From the NCBI GenBank assembly GCA_030832185.1, contig JAURJQ010000017.1:29018-93017 (forward strand): a stretch of 64,000 nt of DNA, given 5' to 3'. The notes under the pieces are model-generated. The model did not search any database. It was not told the DNA's origin and was given only the letters and a program-made list of their open reading frames with translations. Made by a program: the position numbers and the translations under genes. Numbering within the stretch: position 1 is the first letter of the stretch; each line of letters opens with the position of its first letter. Origin of the DNA: Chitinophagales bacterium (GTDB lineage: Bacteria; Bacteroidota; Bacteroidia; Chitinophagales; JADJOU01). Positions 17,665 through 27,098 of the stretch are shown one piece after another.

Positions 17665-20600
17665 TTACCTAATGATAACCATTTTCCCCCAACCATCTTT
17701 ATAGTACTGTCCTAAATTTTTATTAGTTTTATTAATAGTATTAAAGTCCTTTTCATCCATCATCGGTATATCCTCACCATTATTTTTCACCGTTACTTTA
17801 AATAGATAAACTCCGTTAGCCAGTATATCACCATATTGATCTTTCCCATCCCATGCATATTGAGTCCTATTCAATCCTAGTTTGAGAGGTCCGAGGTCTT
17901 CTTTAAAAATTTCTTTCACTACTTGCCCTCTAACATTGATGATTTGAATTTTAATAAAATCGGGAATCCTAGCACCACTAAGGGTAAAGACAAACTGGGT
18001 AGAGGTAGTAAATGGATTTGGATAATTAATTACATGCGAAATCTGATTTTTGGTAATTACCTTAAAAGAAATCTTGTAATTAAAACTTCCGTTTGGACTA
18101 CTTGAGTTCCCTGCTTGGTCTCTATCCTTGACTATAAGCTGGTAGGTGCCATCTGTCAATGTAGGTTTATAATTAATCTCAGCCATATTTTTAGTCCCTG
18201 CAGTGGCTAGAGTATATTGAACTCCAGGTTGAGAGAAATAGATAGGCCTTACACTGCCGTCTGGATGGCGAAGAGATAGGTTAATAAGCGCAGTATCATT
18301 GAGCAGTAAGTATTTATTTTCATCCTTGAGTGCAATACGAATCTGAGGATTGCTAGACACTAGTTCATTATTGATAATATGAACTCCATCAAAGGTTACA
18401 TCAAGTAAAGGATTTTCAACATCTGATTTAACAAAAAAGTTGGATTTACTAAAGTTATTAACATCGTATTTTTCTTTCTGATAGCCAGTTTTATTTGGAT
18501 TAATTTCATAAGATACGGAATTGACACCTTCAAAATAGTCAGACATATTCACTTCTCGCTGTACAAGTAGAAATGAATTACCTGCTATTGGTGCAGTCTT
18601 ACCCTGTAATACTTTGGATTGAGTACCTTGGCTAATCGTGATAATATAAGTTACCGAATCAAAACTATTTGAATTCAATGTTTCTACGCCAAAGTTTAAT
18701 ACCATTTTTTCACCGTTTTCTATCGTATCTCGCATTTTGGGCACTATACTTGATAAGTTATTCATTGCTATTTCTCCTATATCCTCATAAAATACTCTCC
18801 AATACTTTAACTGAGTAGGAGTTCTATCTATTTCATCTTTACTATTAAGCTTTAATTGTAATTGAATGTATGTATTTGGGTCTATCCATTCTAGTGAGGT
18901 ATCTAGTGAAGATTTTTGGAAGGTCTTGAGCAACTCTCTTTGTTTATTGGCTCTGATACCATATAGATCTACTAAATTGATATCATTATTGTTAGATTCT
19001 GCTGCCTCTAGGCGGTAATTAAGTGTATGCCACCGGCGTGCTGGACCCGCATTGACAGATTCTTTGTATCCCTCTTTCCAGCTGCCATTGATAAACATAT
19101 CGCCAGTTGTAAAGTTCGTATAATTAGTCCCAAGTTTCTGATATACTGGAAAAATAGGAGTATTCTTTCTGTAACCGAATATAAATGGAGCGACTACCAC
19201 ACTGTCTATTAACTGCTGTAAGCCAGAAAATCCTGCATTGAAAAAATAATTTTTCAAATCATTACTCCAAAATTTATAAGTTGGTCTTTTATTAGAATAA
19301 AAAATGAGATAATCACCATCGGGAACTTGATTTATAAAATTCAACATAACTGTGGACCAAGGGGTGTTGGGCAAGGGGTGGTTAGCTGGGGTCAAACCTG
19401 TATCTTGGAATACAAAGCCCTCACGCGGAATGCCGGTATAACCAAACTGAATAGAGCCATAACTTCCCCATACACGACTACCATAATTTGAATCCATACT
19501 CTGCCGAGCTACACCTGTTTTACCATCTATCCATATCACAAAAACACCATTGGTCATTCTACCCGCTTCGCGCAATACCGCCTGCCTAGCATTATTCAGA
19601 TACCACTCTGTATCGTATACATTATTACTTCCATTTATCTTAAAAGAGATACTCTTAATATCATTGACAAATTGAAATCTTCTAGTGCCGGTATATACTA
19701 TATTTTTATAGGTGTTTTTGAGAAATTGATAATAGTGAGACTGATTCCAACCACTGAGTGGTTGATTGGGTATGTAAATGAATGATGAAGCATTCCATCG
19801 ATAACCTTGACCGGGAGTAGAATCTTTACTTACTCGCCAATAATATACACTTGAATCTTTAAAAACCTTGGAAGGCAGCCAGCTAAATATACTTTCGGCA
19901 CTGAGTTCAGTCTTATACGTTTTTAGTTCAGGACTATTAAACTCTTCGCTAGTATCTAGCTGAAATACATAACTTCTGCTTGGTCTATTGAGCATGGTAG
20001 ACATAGCGATAAGTTTAGCGGTATTATTTGACACAATAGAAAAATCGTATGGAAATATAGGAATTATATCATCGTTTTCTATTAACAAATTGCCAAGATT
20101 CTTTATCTCATTATTCGCTTCTGATATTTCTGATATACTTTCATCAGCGTCTATTTTTATATTAAAAGTATTAATGCCTAATCCAAAATTTTGATCCCGA
20201 ATTGGTAAATTAAAAATAAATGTATCTTTAAAATTAGAGGCAGGCACAGACTTTTCATATATAGCTGAATTGCCATTATTCCATCGCTCCACTTTAATTT
20301 TGATATTAGCTTGAATTGCTTTCCCAAGATTTTGAATAATAATTTTAATAGGAAATGAATCAAGAGTAGTATTCAAATTGGTGCTAGGAAATAAGACAGA
20401 ACTAGCTCCTATATAGTAATCTGGTTTAGCATACTGGGTTAGAGGTACTGAAGGATCGCCATTGAGATTAAACTCCATAAATGTAGCATTCAGATAGTTC
20501 ATATTGCCATTGCTAAGCAAGGATTGGCTTGCATTCTTAGCTACTTGACCTAGGGTTGTGTTATAGCTATTTTTCGACATTTCTTTGAAAAATGCGTCTC

Positions 20601-22704
20601 CATATTGGTATAATGCAGCATCTAATGCAGTGTTGGTAGTAGCTAAAAAGCCAATAGCTCCTTTGTCTTTTAAATTAATAAAACTTTCTGAATAGGATAA
20701 TCCTCCGCCATAGAAAAAGCCAGAATTACAACCATTGGCCAGAAAAATTGGATACTTACCTTTATTGGTAAATGTAGTAGGCTCTCCTATGCCTACATCG
20801 AATATAGTCGCAGATGAATGACCAAAAAAGGTAATCAACCCCACCCCTTTATTGATTCGATTGGTCAAATCCACCGAAGTAACATCTTCGGAAATATCAG
20901 GTCCATTTTTGAATACAGAAAATGTACGCGCACCATAAAAACTATCCTCAGCTATTTTTTCATAAGATTGCAGATTGGCTCTATAGTCTGCCTGCTGTGC
21001 AGCTCCTGTGCCACCGCCAAGATTTATAAGCCATTTCATATATTCTTTCTTATCAGGCCTTTGATCGGCCTCAGAGGTGGCATAATACTCTAAGTTATAC
21101 TCTTTTAGTTTTTCTAAATAATTTCTTACCGTTTGTCCGTTGGTCACTGCTAGTCGACCTAGTCCCATAAATTGTATATCCGAACCATCCATTGTAGCAT
21201 AGTGATAATCGGAGGATGCATGCCCAAAGGAAGGTATAAAATTATTATTAAAATTAGCCCCTACAGAGGAAAATAAGCTTGTGACTGTAAATCCTTTTCC
21301 TACCAATAGAGCATGCTGTGCTTTAACTCCTGGCCATGTTTGCGACCATTGTAGAAATTTACGTATAGCTATAGGATGCTTGGGCTGACCATAACCAAAA
21401 AACTCTTGTAACTCATCCATATAAGCTACTACTACCTGAAAGCCCCCCCCCGCAACGGACTCTTTGTATGCTTTATATTCTGATATAACATCAGCTCCAC
21501 TAGAGTCAAGCTGCATAGCTCTATTGGCTATCAATAAGAAGTTGCCGCGCTGTGTTAATAAATTTCCAAAATTATATTTGCTGGTGTAAGGTATGGCTAG
21601 TATCGCAGAGATAGGCGTTATAGCCAGCAGACTCTTATCATTTTGAATATTAACTAAAAAGCGATGGTGGGCAGCTGGTTGATGAGTTGTTCTGGTATTA
21701 TTGGCTAAATCATGCAAGACTATTTCATTTGTAGAATTATAATTTGTCAATTGAAATCGGACAGAACCTGCCGAAACAGGAAGAGAAAAGCTATATTGGT
21801 TTAGACTATTAAAATTAAAATTACGAGGATAGAATAACGAGGCAAAGCCAAGGCAGTAGCCATGATTATTTGCTATGAGAGGGGTTATAGACAAAGAAGT
21901 ACTAGCCGAATTAATAGAACTCGCATCTAGGTCTTTTTCAAAATTAATCAGCGTACTTCCGTTCGCCGACTGAGTACCAACTGTTATGCCATTTATTCGA
22001 AACTCTAAATTATGCGATAGCTCATTACGACCAAATAATCTCACTTTCAGCTTGGCATTCACGCCTGCTATACTAACGAAATTGGGAGTAGATATAGATA
22101 GACTAGTATATGCATTCGTTCCCCAACCTTCACCGTCATCAAAAGACGGTCTGAATGAAAACTGTGTAGCTGAGTAATACCAGCGTCTACCATCACTATA
22201 TACTACTTTATAATTATTGATAACATTAGCGATACAGTAATCTAAATAAGGATTTGAAATACTAGCTGTATCATTGCTATAGTCTGTCATGCGAGCATTA
22301 GTGCCAGATCGAAGGGTTATATAGTAATAATTCGTATCTTTAAACAAACTAGTAAAAGGATTCAATACATGATTAGAATCTGAATACAAACGTTTATCTA
22401 TTTCAGCATCTAGACGTTTTCCATAAAACTCAATAAAATCTGAAGCGACAGGAATACCAGTCCATGAAATGAATATTGGTATTTGCTTACCATTATTGTA
22501 GATGCATATATCTAATCCACTCGCACTTGCTATTTCAGGACAATTTACCTGTAGGTAAGAATACGGAATACGATAAATACCTGTGGTGATAATTGGAAAT
22601 TTATAATGCGGCTTTACTGGATCTATCCATTCATGTCCATATGGTGCTTGACTCTGTAGAAAGTAGCTTATTAGTAAAAAAACTAGTAGTAAAAAAAATT
22701 TCAT
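17665..22704 (-). CDS. porU: Type IX secretion sortase, PorU/PorU2-like C25 peptidase
   Basis: A 1679-residue cell-surface cysteine peptidase of the gingipain clan. A signal peptide (1-20) is followed by an N-terminal beta-rich region. The C25 domain (about 385-760) has catalytic His629 (FFGHSSA) and Cys659 (LANGCNSGFF). A CARDB-like segment lies near 765-870, then long Ig-like regions, and at the end a T9SS-type sorting domain (from YPNPF at 1561, with WDGKDQYGDILANGVY) plus a short GWGKMVIIR tail. PorU cleaves sorting domains from cargo and attaches cargo to anionic LPS. At 1679 residues it is longer than classical PorU (about 1100-1300) and resembles the PorU2 group. It sits 4 bases after porV, its known partner. 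A G9 tract lies at codons 418-421. Confidence 0.85.
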   Translation of the reverse strand: MKFFLLLVFLLISYFLQSQAPYGHEWIDPVKPHYKFPIITTGIYRIPYSYLQVNCPEIASASGLDICIYNNGKQIPIFISWTGIPVASDFIEFYGKRLDAEIDKRLYSDSNHVLNPFTSLFKDTNYYYITLRSGTNARMTDYSNDTASISNPYLDYCIANVINNYKVVYSDGRRWYYSATQFSFRPSFDDGEGWGTNAYTSLSISTPNFVSIAGVNAKLKVRLFGRNELSHNLEFRINGITVGTQSANGSTLINFEKDLDASSINSASTSLSITPLIANNHGYCLGFASLFYPRNFNFNSLNQYSFSLPVSAGSVRFQLTNYNSTNEIVLHDLANNTRTTHQPAAHHRFLVNIQNDKSLLAITPISAILAIPYTSKYNFGNLLTQRGNFLLIANRAMQLDSSGADVISEYKAYKESVAGGGFQVVVAYMDELQEFFGYGQPKHPIAIRKFLQWSQTWPGVKAQHALLVGKGFTVTSLFSSVGANFNNNFIPSFGHASSDYHYATMDGSDIQFMGLGRLAVTNGQTVRNYLEKLKEYNLEYYATSEADQRPDKKEYMKWLINLGGGTGAAQQADYRANLQSYEKIAEDSFYGARTFSVFKNGPDISEDVTSVDLTNRINKGVGLITFFGHSSATIFDVGIGEPTTFTNKGKYPIFLANGCNSGFFYGGGLSYSESFINLKDKGAIGFLATTNTALDAALYQYGDAFFKEMSKNSYNTTLGQVAKNASQSLLSNGNMNYLNATFMEFNLNGDPSVPLTQYAKPDYYIGASSVLFPSTNLNTTLDSFPIKIIIQNLGKAIQANIKIKVERWNNGNSAIYEKSVPASNFKDTFIFNLPIRDQNFGLGINTFNIKIDADESISEISEANNEIKNLGNLLIENDDIIPIFPYDFSIVSNNTAKLIAMSTMLNRPSRSYVFQLDTSEEFNSPELKTYKTELSAESIFSWLPSKVFKDSSVYYWRVSKDSTPGQGYRWNASSFIYIPNQPLSGWNQSHYYQFLKNTYKNIVYTGTRRFQFVNDIKSISFKINGSNNVYDTEWYLNNARQAVLREAGRMTNGVFVIWIDGKTGVARQSMDSNYGSRVWGSYGSIQFGYTGIPREGFVFQDTGLTPANHPLPNTPWSTVMLNFINQVPDGDYLIFYSNKRPTYKFWSNDLKNYFFNAGFSGLQQLIDSVVVAPFIFGYRKNTPIFPVYQKLGTNYTNFTTGDMFINGSWKEGYKESVNAGPARRWHTLNYRLEAAESNNNDINLVDLYGIRANKQRELLKTFQKSSLDTSLEWIDPNTYIQLQLKLNSKDEIDRTPTQLKYWRVFYEDIGEIAMNNLSSIVPKMRDTIENGEKMVLNFGVETLNSNSFDSVTYIITISQGTQSKVLQGKTAPIAGNSFLLVQREVNMSDYFEGVNSVSYEINPNKTGYQKEKYDVNNFSKSNFFVKSDVENPLLDVTFDGVHIINNELVSSNPQIRIALKDENKYLLLNDTALINLSLRHPDGSVRPIYFSQPGVQYTLATAGTKNMAEINYKPTLTDGTYQLIVKDRDQAGNSSSPNGSFNYKISFKVITKNQISHVINYPNPFTTSTQFVFTLSGARIPDFIKIQIINVRGQVVKEIFKEDLGPLKLGLNRTQYAWDGKDQYGDILANGVYLFKVTVKNNGEDIPMMDEKDFNTINKTNKNLGQYYKDGWGKMVIIR
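21443..21451 (-). repeat. Homopolymeric G9 tract inside porU
   Basis: Nine consecutive C on the plus strand are G9 in the coding strand, at codons Ala418-Gly421 of porU. It is the longest G/C homopolymer noticed in this AT-rich window. Gain or loss of one base would truncate PorU before His629 and Cys659. Confidence 0.9.
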
Positions 22705-22708
22705 AGAC

Positions 22709-23866
22709 TCAATCTAGCTTTACGGGCACATTATCATTACTATTTGGATTACCAATATCTATCGGAGTGGTCTCAGGAGATACATTTGGCTTGCTATACT
22801 TATCCTTTTTATTAAAGCGATAGGCTAGGGAAAAAACGTGCGAATATAGCCCTACTCCTGAATTGGCCACATTATTATAACTATAATCAATATCGAATTG
22901 ATTTAGTCTAAACCCTGCCCCTAAAGACGGCATAAAACTCATATACTCTTCGCCTAAGCTGTTTGTTGCCTTGGTAAAATTGCTTAAGCCGAATCGAATG
23001 AAAGCTATATGGTAAATATCCAACTCCCCCCCCATAGTTATATCTATACTTACCGGACCTGCGAGTAAGACGTTTCTTTTATCCGTATAAAGTGACACCT
23101 TACCTACAGGCGAGAACTGCAGGTTTTTACCTTTCCCAAATAAAAAATTATACTGACCTCCGAAATGTATAGAAGGCAAGGTAATTTCACTCGAAGAACT
23201 TGGTATTTCATTACCTGTAGCTGCAAATACTTTTTTCGTAGTATCATCAAATGAGAAATTCCAACTAGAAAAAGTGGTTGTAATATCCTGAAGGAAAATA
23301 CCTAATCGATATTTATCCGTGGTATACTGAATGCCTGCATCTATACCAAAACCCCACGCACCTGCAAATGAGCCATAATCGCGTTTGATAATCTTAGCAT
23401 TACCTCCATAGGATAGTCCTTGAGTATCCCTCATTCTTCCTCCGAAACTGAGAAAAAGCGCCATATCTGAAATAGAAAAGGAGGTAATTTTATCATAATT
23501 AATACTTCCATCTGGATTATAGAGCTGAATAGTATTAGGAATATTGTCTATACCGAAACGTATGAGACTTACACCTATATTTTTTTTATATTTAAGAGGG
23601 AAAATGACTCCTGCATAGTCGAAATTGGCTATACCAGCAAAGTAGGAATTGTGCATGGCAGATACCGCTACTCTGTCAAAAGCTCCTACGCCCGCTGGAT
23701 TATAAAAAACCGTAGCTGGGTCAGATTCCGAGGATGTCAATGCACCACCAGTTCCTAGATACTTTCCTCCCACTCCTATTTTCAGAAACTCATTGGAATA
23801 TTTTCTTACTTGAGAATAAGACACCTGAAAATATAATAGACTTAGGCAAATTAAAAAATTTCTCAC
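22709..23866 (-). CDS. porV: PorV/LptO-family outer membrane protein of the type IX secretion system
   Basis: A 385-residue FadL-fold outer membrane barrel with signal peptide (1-18). The N-terminal motif FLKIGVGGKYLGTGGA and the YNPAGVG segment are characteristic of the PorV/PorQ family. PorV collects folded cargo from the translocon and hands it to PorU for cleavage and attachment. The C-terminus ends in a Pro/Asn-rich tail (about 355-385) after the last barrel strand. It starts at a GTG overlapping the upstream stop by 4 bases, and porU follows after 4 bases, so all three genes look co-translated. A G8 tract lies in codons for TMGGEL. Confidence 0.88.
   Translation of the reverse strand: MRNFLICLSLLYFQVSYSQVRKYSNEFLKIGVGGKYLGTGGALTSSESDPATVFYNPAGVGAFDRVAVSAMHNSYFAGIANFDYAGVIFPLKYKKNIGVSLIRFGIDNIPNTIQLYNPDGSINYDKITSFSISDMALFLSFGGRMRDTQGLSYGGNAKIIKRDYGSFAGAWGFGIDAGIQYTTDKYRLGIFLQDITTTFSSWNFSFDDTTKKVFAATGNEIPSSSSEITLPSIHFGGQYNFLFGKGKNLQFSPVGKVSLYTDKRNVLLAGPVSIDITMGGELDIYHIAFIRFGLSNFTKATNSLGEEYMSFMPSLGAGFRLNQFDIDYSYNNVANSGVGLYSHVFSLAYRFNKKDKYSKPNVSPETTPIDIGNPNSNDNVPVKLD
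23026..23033 (-). repeat. Homopolymeric G8 tract inside porV
   Basis: Eight consecutive C on the plus strand give G8 in the porV coding strand (Met-Gly-Gly-Glu codons). A one-base slip would frameshift PorV within the C-terminal third of the barrel. Confidence 0.9.
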
Positions 23867-24630
23867 GCTATGACTCTATATTGTTTTACACTATCAAATA
23901 ACATATCAAAATCTATTTTCTGTTTTTGTACCTTTATGATATTTGCAAATTCATTTACTATACTATCGTTCAAGTCCCATTGACTAATTTTTCCAGTGAC
24001 CATATGCAGCGATTTGACTAAATTAGATTCCATGGAATAGAAGCCTAAAAATCTCCTAGCCAAAAAACACTCTAATGAATACAAATATAGCCCAATTTCT
24101 TCATTCTCTCCTACAATATTTCTTAGGAAATTGCTCAGAATAGTTATATCAATCTTAGCTAAGTTGTCATTTATTTCTAGCACATGGGTCGGATGTCGAT
24201 CCAATATCATGTTATCTAAAATCAACTCGTATAATACATGTGAAATGAGAAACTTTCTTTTCAATAAAATTAGGGAGTCACTCAAATTCATAGCCTCTTC
24301 TATCTGCTGCATGCCTAATTTAAAAAAAGATAAGTCATGAAAGTAAGCATCATCTTGATAATGCTGGATAATTCCTCTCCAAAGCATTAGTTCGAGAGTA
24401 TTCAAGGAAGTTGGAACATATGATCGAAAATAGCGGTTATATAAAAACGAAAAGTTTTTCAATATATCGGGCAGAAATACCCCCAGTGTATAGTAAGGAT
24501 TTTTCTCCTTAAGACATAATAATGGGATATATAATTCACAAGCTAGATTATAATATGAACTATAATGAGCATTTGGTCCAAAAATTTCCGCCTGGACATA
24601 AATGGTTAATATCAAAATTAACCTCAACAA
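23863..24630 (-). CDS. Unknown protein with His/Asp motifs, weakly AcpH-like
   Basis: I do not recognise this gene with confidence. The frame is mostly helical and contains GVFLPDILK, then HYQDDAYFHDLSFF (an H-x3-D-x2-FH pattern) and HVLYELILDNMIL (H-x3-E-x3-D). Such spaced His/Asp/Glu residues on helices suggest a metal-dependent hydrolase, distantly like acyl-carrier-protein phosphodiesterase. No ATG exists near the front: the frame opens with TTG codons (24630, 24627, 24615) inside the 3' end of the upstream pseudogene, overlapping it by up to 71 bases. The start is therefore uncertain, and translation may depend on coupling. Its stop overlaps the porV GTG. Confidence 0.55.
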   Translation of the reverse strand: MLRLILILTIYVQAEIFGPNAHYSSYYNLACELYIPLLCLKEKNPYYTLGVFLPDILKNFSFLYNRYFRSYVPTSLNTLELMLWRGIIQHYQDDAYFHDLSFFKLGMQQIEEAMNLSDSLILLKRKFLISHVLYELILDNMILDRHPTHVLEINDNLAKIDITILSNFLRNIVGENEEIGLYLYSLECFLARRFLGFYSMESNLVKSLHMVTGKISQWDLNDSIVNEFANIIKVQKQKIDFDMLFDSVKQYRVIA

Positions 24631-25447
24631 GCTTGACCTCCTTAAGAAAATCTAATGCTATTTTCAACTTAGGATAAGGCACATCTGGCAGATAATTCCA
24701 GTCAGTATCTTGTATACACTGTTTCATATCGATTACAGAAAACTCGAGGTAGGTGGAAATATAGTCAATAGAGTCTAATGTTATCTGCTTTAACTTATAA
24801 GTATAATCAGAGATAAGTTTTAAGAATAAAATGACAGCATTTTCATGATTATTTAGAATATCTTCATGCACCACTATACTAAACGATGCCCAAGGAGTTG
24901 GGACTTCCCCAATTTTCTTTAAAGTGCCTCTATCGACATATGGTTTTGTCATAAAACGCTCCCATAGAAATAACTTATCAGGATTCTGATTAAACTCATT
25001 TATTGCTCTAGAAAAATTAGCCACTTCTATGAATTCTACTTGATCCATAGACCACCTTTCTCGCTAACAAAACCTATATGACATGAGGTGTGAGCCACTA
25101 CCAAATCGGCTTATATAGAAGCTAGGTTGCTTTACGTCGTTTAATGATTGTAAAATAGAACCTGCTCCACAATACACTCCCCAGTGAAGAGGAGAATTTA
25201 CATAAACTTGCACTATTTTAAATGAGTTCTGATCTGCTATAGCCTTTGCGTCACCCTCTGTGAGAAGTACACCAATATCTATTTGCTTTTCCACGAGAGC
25301 TTCGACGAGATCACCTGTACCTCCATTATAGTATTTCCAGTTTAGATCTAAATTCTTGGCGCAGAATACACCCTCATCTATAGCCTTGCGAAAAAGAAGA
25401 TTAAAATGCTCTGGAACACCGCCAATGTTGAATGCTAAAGATTTCAC
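24560..25447 (-). pseudogene. Periplasmic-binding-fold (NMT1/SBP-like) protein interrupted by an in-frame TAG
   Basis: Two adjacent open segments lie in the same frame: 25064-25447 (127 residues, GTG start) and 24560-25048 (162 residues). They are joined by a single TAG at 25064-25066 and five further sense codons (R-E-R-W-S). Read through, they give a protein of about 295 residues typical of cytoplasmic nitrate/taurine-type substrate-binding proteins: GGVPEHFNLLFRKAI, GGTGDLVEALVEKQIDIGVLLTEG, YVNSPLHWGVYCG, FGSGSHLMSY, then EFIEVANF and the C-terminal lobe. No signal peptide is present. Coding quality is good on both sides of the stop, so a recent nonsense mutation (perhaps CAG to TAG) or a sequence error is likely. 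Confidence 0.8.
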
Positions 25448-25511
25448 AATTGGGAAATGGATAGTAATAACTTAAACAACTTAAAACTATCCACTGACGT
25501 CTTTAGTTTAG

Positions 25512-25585
25512 TGACCGCGAAGGGATTCGAACCCCTAACCAACAGAGTCGAAATCTGTTATTCTATCCAGTTGAACTACGCAGCC
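25512..25585 (-). tRNA. tRNA-Arg (anticodon TCG)
   Basis: Read on the minus strand, the 74-base sequence folds as a cloverleaf. It has a 7-bp acceptor stem (GGCTGCG with CGCGGTC, two G-U pairs), discriminator A, a D arm, a 5-bp anticodon stem ACAGA/TCTGT with loop TTTCGAC (anticodon TCG), and a T arm with GGTTCGAATCC. CCA is not encoded. It lies in a 364-base gap between the pseudogene and coaD; apart from this tRNA I see nothing definite there. Confidence 0.93.
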
Positions 25586-25811
25586 GATATTATATTACAA
25601 ATATAATTAAGTTTTAAATATAAGATCGTATAAGAATTAATAATTAACTAAAAATAAGTAGCCAGAAGGATTATTGTGTATAAAATTGCTATAAACTCCC
25701 TGATCCGTTAAGCAAAATTAAGTAATTGCTAATCGAGAATAAAAGGGATTGAAATGATTCTATAAAGAAAAAAAAATTCATATTGAGAAAACTAGGACCA
25801 AAAAAAGGCGT

Positions 25812-26288
25812 TTAAACATTATGGCAAGATAAGCCATTAACTATTTCTATCGGCACAAATTTGCTTACATCTCCCTTACCTAAGATTATTTCTCGAACAA
25901 TAGTAGATGATATGGACGAATATTCTGATGGAGACAGCATTAGGATAGTCTCAATTTCGCTTTCCATGGTATGATTTAGGTGAGCTATGGTTTTCTCGTA
26001 TTCAAAATCCGATGCAGAGCGAATACCTCGGAGAAGATATTGAGCTCCAATTTCTTTGCAATAATTGATAGTTAATCCGATGTAACTGCTAACTTCTATC
26101 GTCGGATAATCTTTGAAAACCTCTTTAATCCATTCCGTTCGCTTCTCTAAAGAAAACAAATATTTCTTTTGTGTATTCACACCTATAGCTACTATGATTT
26201 TGTCAAATAAAGGTATTGATCGTTTCACGATATCGACATGCCCTATGGTTATAGGATCAAATGATCCCGGAAAAACTGCTATTTTCAA
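25812..26288 (-). CDS. coaD: Phosphopantetheine adenylyltransferase
   Basis: A 158-residue enzyme of coenzyme A synthesis that joins ATP and 4'-phosphopantetheine to dephospho-CoA. The nucleotidyltransferase motif GSFDPITIGH is at 8-17 (His17 catalytic), RGIRSASDFEYE is the usual substrate-binding stretch, and ISSTIVRE closes the active site. Length is normal. The start is a TTG. It lies 21 bases downstream of the fatty acid hydroxylase gene and is probably co-transcribed with it. Confidence 0.95.
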   Translation of the reverse strand: MKIAVFPGSFDPITIGHVDIVKRSIPLFDKIIVAIGVNTQKKYLFSLEKRTEWIKEVFKDYPTIEVSSYIGLTINYCKEIGAQYLLRGIRSASDFEYEKTIAHLNHTMESEIETILMLSPSEYSSISSTIVREIILGKGDVSKFVPIEIVNGLSCHNV

Positions 26289-26309
26289 AATACTAGAATT
26301 GGTGGATTT

Positions 26310-26960
26310 TTACTCTTCATTCGCTTTCTTGCGAGCTTCTTCTAATTCAGTTTTAAAAACTACATCCCAGAATAGATTACTGACACCAAACCCAGCTTCA
26401 GGGTGCACATAATGATGAGCCATATGATGCTTTTTCAATTTTTCAAAATACTTGTTTTGCCACTTCGCATGATGAAGAGCAAAATGCATCATATCATATA
26501 CTAAGTAACCTGATACCATACCAGAAAATGCAGCAAGAGATTCGCCGCCGCCCCCAAAAGCTAAATTGAAGAAAACAAAAAATGGAATAGCTAAAACAAT
26601 AGACATAATAGGGGGCATAACCAAACGCTTAGAATCATTGGGATAGTCGTGATGCACGCCATGCATTAAAAAACTAATTCTTTTACCAAAATCAGTTGTC
26701 GGATGGTAATGAAATACAAATCTGTGAACGAAATATTCTGATAACGTCCATATAAAAAGACCAATTAGAAAAAGAACTGGAACTTTTATCCAGCCAATCT
26801 GCTGGACAAATAAAGCTTGATATAAACAGTATATAACAACTGGAACCCAGACAATAAGGGGGGTCGCCCAGTGAATTCTTGACATTCGATCCAATATTGG
26901 ATTATCAAACATTCTTATTGTTTCATCTTTTAAGGAAACGAAATTTTTTTGTTGGCTCAT
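26310..26960 (-). CDS. Fatty acid hydroxylase / sterol desaturase family
   Basis: A membrane di-iron hydroxylase of about 216 residues. It has three or four hydrophobic segments and a full set of histidine boxes: HRFVFH, HGVHH, HFALHH and HHMAHH. The pattern matches fungal and animal fatty acid 2-hydroxylase (Scs7/FA2H). In Bacteroidota a plausible role is hydroxylating sphingolipid or lipid A acyl chains; this is inference. I chose the ATG at 26960 (MSQQKNF) over a TTG at 26984, because the latter lies inside a promoter-like -7 box. It probably leads an operon with coaD. Confidence 0.88.
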   Translation of the reverse strand: MSQQKNFVSLKDETIRMFDNPILDRMSRIHWATPLIVWVPVVIYCLYQALFVQQIGWIKVPVLFLIGLFIWTLSEYFVHRFVFHYHPTTDFGKRISFLMHGVHHDYPNDSKRLVMPPIMSIVLAIPFFVFFNLAFGGGGESLAAFSGMVSGYLVYDMMHFALHHAKWQNKYFEKLKKHHMAHHYVHPEAGFGVSNLFWDVVFKTELEEARKKANEE

Positions 26961-26981
26961 TTTATACGAAATTATCAAGGA

Positions 26982-26989
26982 CAAATTTA
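26982..26989 (-). promoter_or_regulatory. Bacteroidota -7 box (TAAATTTG)
   Basis: On the minus strand TAAATTTG lies 21 bases before the ATG of the fatty acid hydroxylase gene. It matches TAnnTTTG and supports the downstream ATG as the start. Confidence 0.5.
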
Positions 26990-27098
26990 AGAAGTTTAGA
27001 ACAATTGCGAGGATGAATTATAATCAAGTGTATACGATATTTTTTAGAAGGAAATAGATTAAAAACATAATAATGAGACCTTTACTATATGCCTATTA

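Noticed and set aside
25064..25066. Amber codon as a recoded (pyrrolysine-type) residue
   Set aside because: No downstream recoding structure or pyrrolysine genes are seen, and substrate-binding proteins of this type are not known to need it; nonsense mutation or sequence error is simpler.
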